NCBI GenBank assembly: GCA_910588035.1
Contig: CAJUPY010000005.1
Coordinates: forward strand, 1-64,000
Direction: 5' to 3'
DNA length: 64,000 nt
Source of the DNA: an uncultured Muribaculaceae bacterium
Lineage (GTDB): Bacteria; Bacteroidota; Bacteroidia; Bacteroidales; Muribaculaceae
A program made the position numbers and the translations under genes. Positions 1 through 8,346 of this stretch are shown one piece after another. Numbering within the stretch: position 1 is the first letter of the stretch; each line of letters opens with the position of its first letter. The notes under the pieces are model-generated. The model worked only from the letters and a program-made list of their open reading frames with translations. It made no database searches and was not told the origin of the DNA.

Positions 1-55
1 AACCCGCGACCCTCAGCTTGGAAGGCTGATGCTCTATCGACTGAGCTACTTCCGC
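1..55 (-). tRNA. tRNA-Gly (TCC), 3' end cut by window edge
   Basis: Read on the minus strand, the segment starts with GCGGAAGTAGCTC and has a D-arm. Its anticodon arm is TCAGC / loop CTTCCAA / GCTGA, so the anticodon is TCC. The T-arm begins and then runs off the window. It lies 10 bases after tRNA-Tyr and is probably co-transcribed with it towards a tuf gene outside the window, as is common in Bacteroidales (inference). Confidence 0.9.
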
Positions 56-65
56 GAACGACTTG

Positions 66-148
66 TGGGCGAAGATGGATTCGAACCACCGAAGGCATAA
101 GCCAGCAGATTTACAGTCTGCCCCATTTGGCCACTCTGGTATTCGCCC
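66..148 (-). tRNA. tRNA-Tyr (GTA)
   Basis: The acceptor GGGCGAA pairs with TTCGCCC. The anticodon loop contains GTA flanked by AGACT and a matching stem. A long variable arm, as expected of class II tRNA-Tyr, precedes the T-loop GTTCGAATCC. The CCA end is not encoded. It is the second tRNA of the minus-strand Thr-Tyr-Gly block. Confidence 0.93.
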
Positions 149-196
149 GAGATACTTTTCTTAATTAGGGGAATTCAAAATTTACTTCTTCCTTTG

Positions 197-270
197 AGCC
201 TCTTGTCGGATTCGAACCAACGACCCCGAGATTACAAATCACGTGCTCTGGCCAACTGAGCTAAAGAGGC
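197..270 (-). tRNA. tRNA-Thr (TGT)
   Basis: The acceptor GCCTCTT pairs with AAGAGGC, the D-loop is TAGCTCAGTTGG, the anticodon loop TTTGTAA gives TGT, and the T-loop is GGTTCGAATCC. The anticodon stem appears to hold one T-T mismatch. It is the first gene of the tRNA block, directly behind the promoter at 317-348. Confidence 0.9.
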
Positions 271-316
271 ATTGTCAATTTTCTCTTCTGCCAACCGAAC
301 TATCGGTTTTGCGGTG

Positions 317-348
317 CAAAGTTAGCACTAATTTTTATATCTGCCAAA
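317..348 (-). promoter_or_regulatory. Promoter of the tRNA-Thr/Tyr/Gly block
   Basis: On the minus strand the -33 box TTTG (345-348) is followed after exactly 20 bases by the -7 box TAACTTTG (317-324). This matches the Bacteroidetes housekeeping sigma consensus TTTG-N19/21-TAnnTTTG. The transcript would start roughly 40 bases before tRNA-Thr. Confidence 0.8.
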
Positions 349-462
349 TGTTACAGTCATTTTTTTGCGCTTTTTTGTTGTTTTTTTATGTTAACACGAC
401 CTAATTGAAGCCGATAGGTTCCAAAAATTGCCCAAAGGCTATGAAATTACACGTTATTATAT

Positions 463-470
463 TATCTTTG
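463..470 (+). promoter_or_regulatory. -7 promoter box for the GrpE-like/Hsp70/MORN operon
   Basis: TATCTTTG matches TAnnTTTG and lies 37 bases before the ATG of the GrpE-like gene. No good TTTG is seen at the -33 position. It is divergent from the tRNA promoter. Confidence 0.5.
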
Positions 471-507
471 CGACTACATAAACCAATCGCCCAATCAACG
501 ACACACC

Positions 508-1272
508 ATGGCATCAAATTTCACCAACTGGTTCTATGGCTCAGACGACAGCCAACCAGAGAACACTCCGGCCCAATCAGACACTGTCGAGATAAACTTC
601 GATGACTCTGACCAGACATCCATTCAAACCGACACCCAGACTTCAACGGCCGCAGACGCGGCTCCCGGATCAATCCCGCCACCGCTGCCCTGCGACGGAC
701 CAGACCAGACCAAGCAGGAGCCGCCGGTCGCCCAGATTTCGATGCAACTCGACGACCTTTTTGCAAAAGTAGAGGAATTTCAGCGCATAATCGTCAGCCA
801 GAACCGCATGATAGAGCGTTACAACGACGACATTGTCGGCAAGATGCAGACACCGCTGCTGCTCCAGATCATACAGTATGTCGACTCGATCCAGAACATG
901 CTCCACAACGCCGATGAACGCGAGGACCGGTGCGAGGACGCCGAAATCAGATACCGAGAGCTGAAAAACGAGATCGAGACTTTCCAGCGGCTGATTCTCG
1001 CCGATCTCGAGAACTACAACATACACCAGTTCCAGGACACACTCGACACTCCGCTGGCATTCAGCAAACGCCAGGAGGTGATCGACCGCGAGACCTCCGG
1101 CAACGAGAACGAATTTGTACGCTACGGCGAAGGCGTCACGACATTTTACCGCACCGAGCTTCCCGGATATTTCATGCTCATGCCCGACAAAGAGGGCAAG
1201 AACGGCGGACTGCCGACTGAAAACATTCTGCGCCGTGAGCAGGTGATCAAAATCGTCTATTCTGAAAAATAA
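508..1272 (+). CDS. GrpE-like nucleotide exchange factor
   Basis: The protein has 254 residues. The first ~75 are acidic and low in complexity. They are followed by a long coiled coil (about 78-180) and a compact C-terminal segment. The helix around QTPLLLQIIQYVDSIQ resembles the GrpE dimer helix region, and the end (ENILRREQVIKIVY) resembles the GrpE terminal strand pattern (xVLRPAxVxV). The gene lies 8 bases before an Hsp70-like gene, which supports a co-chaperone that drives ADP release from that Hsp70. It is longer and more divergent than housekeeping GrpE, so it is probably a dedicated partner rather than the general grpE. The ATG at 508 follows the -7 box at a sensible distance. The assignment rests on motif resemblance plus context. 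Confidence 0.6.
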   Translation: MASNFTNWFYGSDDSQPENTPAQSDTVEINFDDSDQTSIQTDTQTSTAADAAPGSIPPPLPCDGPDQTKQEPPVAQISMQLDDLFAKVEEFQRIIVSQNRMIERYNDDIVGKMQTPLLLQIIQYVDSIQNMLHNADEREDRCEDAEIRYRELKNEIETFQRLILADLENYNIHQFQDTLDTPLAFSKRQEVIDRETSGNENEFVRYGEGVTTFYRTELPGYFMLMPDKEGKNGGLPTENILRREQVIKIVYSEK

Positions 1273-1280
1273 TCAAGACT

Positions 1281-2801
1281 ATGGCCAAAAATAAACCTGA
1301 GGAGGTCTACGGAATAGACCTCGGGACAACCAACTCATGTATCGCGCTTGTCGGCGACGACGGGCTGCCCCATGTGATAAACAATGCCGACGACAAATAC
1401 ACGACACCGTCGGTGGTCTACTACGACACCGACCAGGGGGTCGTGGTGGTCGGCGAAGAAGCTAAACTACAGATGCAGGGCGATCCGGAGCGTTCGGTGG
1501 CATTCATCAAACGCGAGTTAGGCAACCCCAATTACAGCCGCAGCATCGACGGCGAGGAGATAACGCCACTGAAAATCTCAGCGATGATTCTGAAAAAAGT
1601 GGTTGCCGACGCCAATGCCGCGCGTGCCGAACAGGGAAAAGACCCGATAACAAAAGCTGTCATCACAGTACCGGCCTATTTCGGAAACACAGAGAAAGAA
1701 CTCACCCGACGCGCCGGCGAACTTGCCGGACTCGAAGTGCTGCGTCTGATACCCGAACCGACAGCAGCCGCGATAAGCTATGGCACAACCGGTCCCGACG
1801 GCAAGATCTTCATGGTCTACGACCTCGGCGGCGGCACATTCGACATCAGCATCATGCGTGTCAAAGGCAATGATTTTGAAGAACTGTCAAACGACGGCGA
1901 CCATCACCTCGGAGGCGTCGACTGGGACATCATGCTACTGAACTACGCCCTGAGGCAACACGACCTTGGCATCGAGTATGAAGACATTCAAGACTCGCGC
2001 GACGTGGGGCGCATGCTGATCAACGCAGAAAGGGCCAAGGTAAACCTTTCGAACAACACAAGCGTGAACCTCAACCTGATCTATAAGCGCAAGACATATA
2101 TCACCCCTATCTCACGTGACGATTTCGAAGACCTGACCTACGACCGCGTCGACAGCACGATCATTTTGATGAAACGTGCCATCAAACATTCGCGCGTGCC
2201 TATCACCGCCGACGACATCAGCGAGATCATTCTCGTGGGGGGATCATCGTCGATGCCTATGATACGCAAAGCGGTTGAGAAGGCGTTTCCAAAAGCACAG
2301 ATACGTCTCGACCGCGTAAAATCGAACAAAGCGGTAGCTGAAGGAGCCGCCATCTATGCCCACCGTCTCGGCGTCACCCCGCCACCGCCGCCACTCCCCT
2401 CACGCAGCTACGGCATTTCGTGTTTCGTCGACGACAAAGAGGTCGTCAGCAATGTGCTGACACGCAAGGACCCGATCGGGACTGAATCGTTCAGAATGTA
2501 CGAGACACGCAAGGAGGGCCAGACAAGTGCGACACTCGCGATCTACGAGAACATCTCGTTTGACGAGCACACACCACTGTTGCGGAGCACACTGCTGGCA
2601 TCGAACGAGCTCACCTGGGGTGTACCCGTGCCGAAGGGAACCGATCTCAAGGTGATCATGAAACTGTCTCCCGACGGCACCTTGCGCGTCTCCGGCGAGT
2701 GCAACGGACACCAGGCCACATATAACGTGACAGTGACCGGAGCATCTGAGAACGAGCTGAACGAAGCCCGCAGAGACATCGAAAACAAAACGATTCTCTG
2801 A
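1281..2801 (+). CDS. Short Hsp70-family chaperone (lid domain missing)
   Basis: At 506 residues it is about 130 shorter than DnaK. Nucleotide-binding motifs are intact: GIDLGTTNSCIALVG near the N-terminus, RLIPEPTAAAISYG, VYDLGGGTFDIS and ILVGGSSSMPMIRKAV. Residues ~385-495 look like the beta substrate-binding domain, and then the protein ends, so the helical lid is absent. It should be an ATP-driven binder with altered client release. It sits between a GrpE-like gene and a MORN membrane protein, and its TGA shares one base with the next ATG. A dedicated chaperone for the downstream protein or its clients is inferred. No J-domain protein is seen next to it. Confidence 0.85.
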   Translation: MAKNKPEEVYGIDLGTTNSCIALVGDDGLPHVINNADDKYTTPSVVYYDTDQGVVVVGEEAKLQMQGDPERSVAFIKRELGNPNYSRSIDGEEITPLKISAMILKKVVADANAARAEQGKDPITKAVITVPAYFGNTEKELTRRAGELAGLEVLRLIPEPTAAAISYGTTGPDGKIFMVYDLGGGTFDISIMRVKGNDFEELSNDGDHHLGGVDWDIMLLNYALRQHDLGIEYEDIQDSRDVGRMLINAERAKVNLSNNTSVNLNLIYKRKTYITPISRDDFEDLTYDRVDSTIILMKRAIKHSRVPITADDISEIILVGGSSSMPMIRKAVEKAFPKAQIRLDRVKSNKAVAEGAAIYAHRLGVTPPPPPLPSRSYGISCFVDDKEVVSNVLTRKDPIGTESFRMYETRKEGQTSATLAIYENISFDEHTPLLRSTLLASNELTWGVPVPKGTDLKVIMKLSPDGTLRVSGECNGHQATYNVTVTGASENELNEARRDIENKTIL

Positions 2802-3985
2802 TGAAGGAGCCGATAGACAAAAAACTCGCCACCCACGTGGCCGAATGGTGGAGCCGCGCCCGTTTCATCGACGAGAACCTTCAACGGTTCACGCCCGAAG
2901 AAAAAGAGGCCTACACCTACATACGCCACCTTTTCGACTCGGCGGACGACCCCGACAGCGACCTCCTCGACGACTACCGCCAGACTCTGGCCGAAACGGC
3001 GGGTGAATGTCCCGACGAATTCGGTGCCGCCCTGAAGACATTTGTCCAGAAGGTCAGATTTATCTCGGCCGACCCGGCGGCTTTCCGCCGGGCCCTCAAC
3101 GCCGAACGAGGCATTGACGAAGGTCCGGTGACCGAAACCCGCAAGATTGGCGGAAACACCTGGACTGGCTCTTTTATCAAAGGAAAAGCTGTCGGCAGCG
3201 GAAAAATCATGTTTGCCGGCGGCGCTGTCTACGAAGGCGAATGGTCGTCAGACGGTCCCCACGGCAAAGGTGTGCTGACTTTCCCCTCGGGTGAGAAATG
3301 GACCGCGACTTTCAGAAACGGAGATCCGGTCAACGGCGAGATCAAATATGCCGACGGCCCGACCTACAACGGGGAGATGAACGAGAACGGCGCACACGGA
3401 AACGGAGTGAAGAGATTCGCCCGTTACACCGCGACCGGACGTTTCGAAAACAACATGATGACCGGATCGGGCAAAATCGTCTGGACCAACGGCGACCGTT
3501 TTGAAGGTACATGGAACGAGCGCAACGACGGTTTCTATGGCAAGGGAACATACACCTTCAGCAACGGAACCTCCCAGACCGGACGGTTTGAGAAAAACGA
3601 CTGGATAGCCGACAACGTTGAAAAGCCCGGCAACGGTTCAGGTAAAGAACGGCTCTTCTGCTTCCGCAATCTGCTCGCATGGACACTGTCGGCCATTTTG
3701 GTCGCTATCATATTCATCGCTCTAATAGAAAAAGATCTTCCGTGGTGGTCCGCCGTTGTCGCCTTGGCCGCATCTATGGTTGCCAACCAGATCTGCAACA
3801 GCAAAGTCGGAAAAGTATCAGATTCCCTGAAACCGGCATTCATCTGCTCTACATCCACAATGGGGTTCGGCATCTCATATATCTTGGGAACCTTCTCTGG
3901 AGACTACCAAATGTCACACGCCCTGACCGGCGCGGGTTGGATCATCGCAGGTTGTATCACAATCTGGCTCACGAGTCGCGACTGA
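2801..3985 (+). CDS. MORN-repeat membrane protein
   Basis: The protein has 394 residues. An N-terminal helical region (1-105) is followed by about seven MORN-type repeats (roughly 110-275; pieces such as YEGEWSSDGPHGKG, FEGTWNERNDGFYGKG). Four hydrophobic segments follow near 287-305, 311-328, 341-360 and 374-390. There is no signal peptide, so the MORN sheet is probably cytoplasmic and anchored by the C-terminal helices. MORN repeats bind lipids or proteins in other families. The start codon overlaps the stop of the Hsp70 gene, implying coupled translation. Function is unknown; a membrane platform served by the chaperone pair is inference. Confidence 0.75.
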   Translation: MKEPIDKKLATHVAEWWSRARFIDENLQRFTPEEKEAYTYIRHLFDSADDPDSDLLDDYRQTLAETAGECPDEFGAALKTFVQKVRFISADPAAFRRALNAERGIDEGPVTETRKIGGNTWTGSFIKGKAVGSGKIMFAGGAVYEGEWSSDGPHGKGVLTFPSGEKWTATFRNGDPVNGEIKYADGPTYNGEMNENGAHGNGVKRFARYTATGRFENNMMTGSGKIVWTNGDRFEGTWNERNDGFYGKGTYTFSNGTSQTGRFEKNDWIADNVEKPGNGSGKERLFCFRNLLAWTLSAILVAIIFIALIEKDLPWWSAVVALAASMVANQICNSKVGKVSDSLKPAFICSTSTMGFGISYILGTFSGDYQMSHALTGAGWIIAGCITIWLTSRD

Positions 3986-4020
3986 ACGGCCGGCCCACGC
4001 CCGCCAATGCTTAATTTTCA

Positions 4021-4050
4021 TTTGCACTGCCCGCTTAATCAGTATCTTTG
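4021..4050 (+). promoter_or_regulatory. Promoter upstream of a short terminated transcript
   Basis: TTTG (4021-4024) is followed after 18 bases by TATCTTTG (4043-4050). The spacing is one base short of the usual range. A strong terminator lies about 60 bases further on, so the unit would make a transcript of about 90 nt. Confidence 0.5.
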
Positions 4051-4056
4051 CACCAC

Positions 4057-4148
4057 ATGAGGCCGCAACGGCACCGCGTGTCTCATTTATATATTAAGAC
4101 TTATATATATTAAGAACTTAACGTTTCCACGTTAAGTTCTTTGTTTTT
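4057..4148 (+). ncRNA. Candidate small RNA or attenuated leader (~90 nt)
   Basis: The unit is bounded by a promoter-like element (4021-4050) and a perfect intrinsic terminator (4112-4148), with no open reading frame of useful length. It could be an independent sRNA, or a leader that stops before the HTH gene at 4412. No known RNA family was recognised. Confidence 0.35.
4112..4148 (+). terminator. Intrinsic terminator, perfect 13-bp stem
   Basis: AAGAACTTAACGT (4112-4124) pairs fully with 4129-4141 around a 4-base loop and is followed by a T-rich tail. It ends the putative short transcript and may also end the MORN operon. Confidence 0.8.
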
Positions 4149-4198
4149 CCGGCCTGTCCTCCCTGCTGTCAGTCTTTTCCTTCGATAGACACATTTCC

Positions 4199-4304
4199 GC
4201 TGTCACGCATCCCGGTCATTCCCAACCGCGATTTCTTCGCCGAACTGAGCGAAAACCTCCAGTCGACAAAGCTGCGCGAAAATTGGGATGAGGCCATGTC
4301 GTGA
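4199..4304 (+). pseudogene. Remnant 3' end of the small HTH gene
   Basis: In frame it still reads NRDFFAELSEN...STKLREN.WDEAMS followed by a stop, matching the C-terminal half of the intact gene at 4412. It has no 5' half, and a one-base indel changes the last codons. It was left by the tandem duplication. Confidence 0.8.
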
Positions 4305-4368
4305 AGATAGACACAGATACGTGTCAACCCTGCAATATAACCGTAAGAATCGCTAAAAATCTTTGCTC

Positions 4369-4376
4369 TATTTTTG
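4369..4376 (+). promoter_or_regulatory. -7 box TATTTTTG before the HTH gene
   Basis: Matches TAnnTTTG, 35 bases before the ATG at 4412. It lies inside the upstream copy of the duplication; its twin is TATCTTTG at 4720-4727. No clear -33 box. Confidence 0.5.
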
Positions 4377-4411
4377 TGTAAAAATTATAAACTACAAAAA
4401 CACATGAGGCG

Positions 4412-4699
4412 ATGAAAGCTATCGGAACAATCATCAAGGAAGAACTCGAGCGACAGGAACGCACCGTGACCTGGTTCGCCCGCAAACTGAGCTGCGACCG
4501 CTCAAACGTCTACCGCCTTTTTCAAAAACACTCGATCGACACAGCCCTGCTGTCGCGCATATCGGTCATTCTCAACCGCGATTTCTTCGCCGAGCTGAGC
4601 GAAAACTTCCAGTCGACAAAGCTGCGCGAAGATTGGGATAAGGGTCTTGTTGCAAAGATAGACACAGATGCGTGTCAACCCCGCAATATGACCGTATGA
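4412..4699 (+). CDS. Small HTH (XRE-type) DNA-binding protein
   Basis: The protein has 95 residues. Residues 5-60 read as a helix-turn-helix of the Xre type (IIKEELERQERTVTWFARKL, then CDRSNVYRLFQKHSIDTALL, then a third helix around SRISVILNRDFF). Small proteins of this kind are common in Bacteroidales and usually act as transcription regulators. The target is unknown. Its 3' half and downstream sequence exist as a second, decayed copy just upstream. It is followed by the long leader of the giant lipoprotein gene, which it might regulate (inference). Confidence 0.75.
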   Translation: MKAIGTIIKEELERQERTVTWFARKLSCDRSNVYRLFQKHSIDTALLSRISVILNRDFFAELSENFQSTKLREDWDKGLVAKIDTDACQPRNMTV

Positions 4700-4743
4700 A
4701 TCGCTAAAAATCTTTGCTCTATCTTTGTGTAAAAATTATAAAC
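4549..4743 (+). repeat. Tandem duplication, downstream copy
   Basis: 195 bases matching 4199-4392. It contains the intact C-terminal half of the HTH gene and the box TATCTTTG (4720-4727). Confidence 0.9.
4720..4727 (+). promoter_or_regulatory. -7 box TATCTTTG, possible promoter of the giant lipoprotein
   Basis: Exact TAnnTTTG match just after the HTH gene. If used, it gives a leader of about 285 bases before the ATG at 5022. Confidence 0.45.
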
Positions 4744-5021
4744 GTAAAAAACCAATATGCCTATGCGAAAGCAACACTAAACTCAATCAACTGAAGTTCA
4801 ATGAGTTATGATTGACAACTCGACAGCCTCTGATTTAGGTCAGCGGCGGCTATTCCTATCTAATGGTGACTCAGGCGAACAAACAAAGAGCAAAGTGACA
4901 AATCACGGTGGCAACCAACCGAAGTATTGACAAAAAACAATATAAACCAAGAGATCAAAAACAAATAATCTCGAAAATCAACAAAGTTTTATCCATATTT
5001 TTATTTTAAACCACAGTAATT
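4744..5021 (+). other. Long untranslated leader region
   Basis: AT-rich, non-coding sequence between the HTH gene and the giant lipoprotein gene. No ORF of note, no terminator and no recognised riboswitch were seen. It probably forms a 5' leader. Confidence 0.4.
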
Positions 5022-8000
5022 ATGAAAAAACGTTTTTTTAAAGTGGCGCTTCTTTCGTTACTGACTGTTGCCCTCCCTACGACCTTCACCGGTTGCAAGG
5101 ATTACGATGATGACATCGATAATCTGGACAGCAAGACAGATGACATTCAGAAGCAATTAAATGCTCTTAGCGAGGCCCTCAAAGGCTACCAGTCTGAGGC
5201 AGCTACAGCAGCTCAGGCTGCTCAAGATGCAGCTGCCAAGGCACAGGCTGCAGCCGACCAGGCAGAAAAAGATGCCCAGGAGGCAATCGCTCTTGCTAAA
5301 GCAGCCCAGGCAGCAGCAGCCCAGGCCAAGGCTGACGCTGTCGCCCAAATCATGGCAGAGCTCAAGAACTATGCCACCACTACCGATCTCAACGCACTCG
5401 CAGACCGCATCACTGCTGTTGAGAACACTATCAAAACCCTCACCGGCGGAAGCGACGTCACCAACCTCGCACAAACCGTTGCCACTCTTCAAAATCAGGT
5501 CAACGCGCTCAACAACTACAAGACCCTTTTGGAGCAGCTCTCAGGTCTCAACAACGCCGCCCAGCAGATTAAAGACGCCACAGCTGCTATCGCAACTATC
5601 AACGGTGAGATCACGACTATCAAGAACAACTATTCAGACCTCACCCAGACTGTCAGCGGTCTCGACCAGAAACTTCAAGCTCTCAGCAACCTCGTCGGTT
5701 CTATCAACCAGAACCTGGTTGTCATCATGGGCAAACAGCTCCGCAGCCTCGTCTTCATTCCCGAGCTCTATGCCGACGGAATCGAGTCTGTAGAATATGA
5801 GTACAACTGGTTCAAACCGTTGCTGACTTCAAGCGGCTCACTGACCACCAACAACGAGTCAGGCGTAAGCTGCACCGTCATCTCGAAGGCTGACATGTGG
5901 AACTTCACCAAAACAGGCGCAAACAAGGCATTCAACCCCGTCAAGACTGTCGACTACCACATGAACCCCTCATCGGCTGTCGTCACCGCCGACCAGGTAA
6001 GCTTCGTGTCTAAAGATGTTCAGGTTATCTCACGTGCTTCTGTCGCCGCTCTCGCAATGCAGAAAGATGCATTCAAGACCGAGAAAGGCATCATGACCGT
6101 AGGTTTCACAGCCGACGGACCCAAGATCAAGACAGGCGCACAGAAAGAAGGCTCTATCTTCGCCGCCCAGGCAAAGATTCAGAAAGCCAACCTCGACACC
6201 ACTATCACTTCTGACTATGCAATGCTTTACGCTTCTCAGGTAATTCCTCAGGCTATCGCATTCAACAACTCAGTTCCCCAGGCCAAAGACTGTAAAGTGG
6301 TAAACCGCAACGACGAGCTTTACACCACAATGAAAGAGGCTATCGAGAACAAACCTTCTCGCACAGTCGCTTACACAAGCAGCATCAACCTCAACGAACT
6401 CGAGATTCACTATGACTGGGTGACCAACACCAAGAATGCAGGAACTCACCTCATCTGGAAATATGGCGAGGAGAAACACTACGGTCTGTCATACAAATAT
6501 GAGCTGATCGACTATACCTCAGGCACCAACAAGACCTCTGAGAGCAAATATTGCAAACTCAGCGGTGACGAGAACTCTGTTCTCACTCCGTGGGCTGTCA
6601 ACGAGGCCGGTGAGCCCGCTTACGAAAACGGAATCGCTTCTGTCGGCCGTCAGCCGATTGTCCGCGTGACCGTCATGTGTGGCAACGACGTCGTTCTCGT
6701 CGGTTTCATCAAAGTTCAGATCGTTAAGGAAGAGGCATTCAAGATCACCAACCTGATCGACCTCGGCAACATCAACTTCGGTTGCGCCGACGCCACCAAG
6801 TCAGTCCAGTGGTCAACAATCTCTGACTACATTCTCCAGAACACCGCCGCTCTGTCAAAAGATGAGTTCAACCAACTCTACAAACTCGACGTTGACGCTC
6901 AGGGCAACGCTATCCAGTATGTCTACAATGCATCTAAGAACTCGTTCAGCCAGGCTTCAGCAACTGCCTATATCGGTGATGTTACCGAAGTCGGCAACGC
7001 TACCGGTACAACAACCGACGTTCTGAAATGGATTCTCTCGACCGCTGACCAGCAGACTGTCTACGAGAAAGCAGGCCACACAGCCACTATCTACGTAGCA
7101 TATGTCCACAAGACAGCACCGACAATCTACGCCACAATCTACGTTCCGATGAAGGTTCAGGTTACCAAACCCAACGCCGCTACCGTCACAACAAAGGTTC
7201 AGGCAAACTGGATGCGCAACCAGACCGTTACAATGTTCAACGTTCCGCAGCCTACCGACAACGCTCTGCCGACTCCGTTCACCCAGAACCTCAACGAGGC
7301 TTGGGCAACCGGTGCCAACAGCAAACCTTCGTTCACCGTTCAGGCCGGCTTCCCCTCGTTCACCGCTGCTACTTTCGCAAACCAGGGTGTAAACCTCGAG
7401 AAGGGTGGTTACAAATACTACTTCACCGCAGCCAACAACCGCACTCTCGACGGCGTGACCTACAGCGTTGACAACGCTACTGTAAAGGGGCTCATCGGCC
7501 ACTCTGTAGCTGTCAAGAACATGGGCGACCACGCTCTCCTGGCTAACAACGGCGAATACACCAACACCAAGCTCTACGCTAAAGTTGGAAGCAACAACAA
7601 GGAAGTCATCGCTACCATTGACCAGAACACAGGTATCATCACATATGAGAAGAATACAACTTCTGAATATGTCCTGAACCTCTATCAGTCAAACGGCAAC
7701 GGTCTCGACCGCACAAATGCCAAACTGTTTGCTGAGATCGGCATCTGCGCTTACAACGAGTGCGGCATCACAATGCCTCTGACCAACGGAGTATATTCAA
7801 ACATCATTCTCCGCCCGATCAACATTTACTCGACAAGCGCAGAATTTACCGACGCTGTCGCCAACGGATCTAAAGTCGACGTCTTCTCGCTGCTGTCATT
7901 CGACGACTGGCGCGGTGTCAAGTTCGAAGGCAAGAACGCATGGCTGTTCGCTTACTATGATGTCACCAACGTCAACGTTCGCCTCGCCGACATGACAACC

Positions 8001-8279
8001 GACGCCGTCAACGGATCATTCCAGAAGTTTGACGCTGTAACCGCTGCCTTCTCAATGGAAGACAACGCAGCAATGACATGGGTTAACCGCACCGAGGCAA
8101 ACGCCGAGAATATTCTCAACAAGGCAAAGAACTCGTTCGGTACGATTGTCTACGACAACAGCAAGTACAACAAGAACACATTCAAAGTTCGTATTCCTGT
8201 TGACGTGACATACTACTGGGGTACTATCACAGTTCAAATTGAAGCGACTGTGAACAACACCCTCAATCCCGGTAACTGA
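5022..8279 (+). CDS. Very large surface lipoprotein with Ala-rich coiled coil
   Basis: The protein has 1085 residues. A lipoprotein signal ends in FTGC (Cys about residue 25), followed by KDYDDDIDNLDS and heptad-like helices. About 57-115 is extremely rich in Ala/Gln/Lys (AAQAAQDAAAKAQAAADQ), and the coiled coil continues to ~235. The remaining ~850 residues are beta-rich, Thr/Asn-rich and without a recognised domain. The N-terminus resembles that of Bacteroidales lipoproteins annotated as PL29-lyase N-terminal or DUF4988-like, but no lyase domain is evident. A stalk holding a large head away from the outer membrane is inferred. Codon use looks strongly biased to C-ending codons, suggesting high expression. 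Confidence 0.8.
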   Translation: MKKRFFKVALLSLLTVALPTTFTGCKDYDDDIDNLDSKTDDIQKQLNALSEALKGYQSEAATAAQAAQDAAAKAQAAADQAEKDAQEAIALAKAAQAAAAQAKADAVAQIMAELKNYATTTDLNALADRITAVENTIKTLTGGSDVTNLAQTVATLQNQVNALNNYKTLLEQLSGLNNAAQQIKDATAAIATINGEITTIKNNYSDLTQTVSGLDQKLQALSNLVGSINQNLVVIMGKQLRSLVFIPELYADGIESVEYEYNWFKPLLTSSGSLTTNNESGVSCTVISKADMWNFTKTGANKAFNPVKTVDYHMNPSSAVVTADQVSFVSKDVQVISRASVAALAMQKDAFKTEKGIMTVGFTADGPKIKTGAQKEGSIFAAQAKIQKANLDTTITSDYAMLYASQVIPQAIAFNNSVPQAKDCKVVNRNDELYTTMKEAIENKPSRTVAYTSSINLNELEIHYDWVTNTKNAGTHLIWKYGEEKHYGLSYKYELIDYTSGTNKTSESKYCKLSGDENSVLTPWAVNEAGEPAYENGIASVGRQPIVRVTVMCGNDVVLVGFIKVQIVKEEAFKITNLIDLGNINFGCADATKSVQWSTISDYILQNTAALSKDEFNQLYKLDVDAQGNAIQYVYNASKNSFSQASATAYIGDVTEVGNATGTTTDVLKWILSTADQQTVYEKAGHTATIYVAYVHKTAPTIYATIYVPMKVQVTKPNAATVTTKVQANWMRNQTVTMFNVPQPTDNALPTPFTQNLNEAWATGANSKPSFTVQAGFPSFTAATFANQGVNLEKGGYKYYFTAANNRTLDGVTYSVDNATVKGLIGHSVAVKNMGDHALLANNGEYTNTKLYAKVGSNNKEVIATIDQNTGIITYEKNTTSEYVLNLYQSNGNGLDRTNAKLFAEIGICAYNECGITMPLTNGVYSNIILRPINIYSTSAEFTDAVANGSKVDVFSLLSFDDWRGVKFEGKNAWLFAYYDVTNVNVRLADMTTDAVNGSFQKFDAVTAAFSMEDNAAMTWVNRTEANAENILNKAKNSFGTIVYDNSKYNKNTFKVRIPVDVTYYWGTITVQIEATVNNTLNPGN

Positions 8280-8293
8280 TAATTCTCTATAAA

Positions 8294-8331
8294 AGACAGG
8301 GGAGCCGGACCAATGGCTCCCCCGTCTTTTT
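8294..8331 (+). terminator. Intrinsic terminator after the giant lipoprotein
   Basis: AGAC-AGGGGAGCC pairs with GGCTCCCCC-GTCT and is followed by TTTTT. It is only 15 bases before the next ATG, so the next gene depends on read-through or its own promoter. Confidence 0.8.
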
Positions 8332-8346
8332 AAAACTACGGAAGAA

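Larger units (their letters stand above)
4199..4392 (+). repeat. Tandem duplication, upstream copy
   Basis: 194 bases nearly identical to 4549-4743, with scattered substitutions and a one-base indel around 4290-4303. The unit covers the 3' end of the small HTH gene plus its downstream promoter-like box. Confidence 0.9.

Noticed and set aside
4112..4148. Operator palindrome for the HTH protein
   Set aside because: The perfect stem with 4-base loop and T-rich tail fits an intrinsic terminator better.
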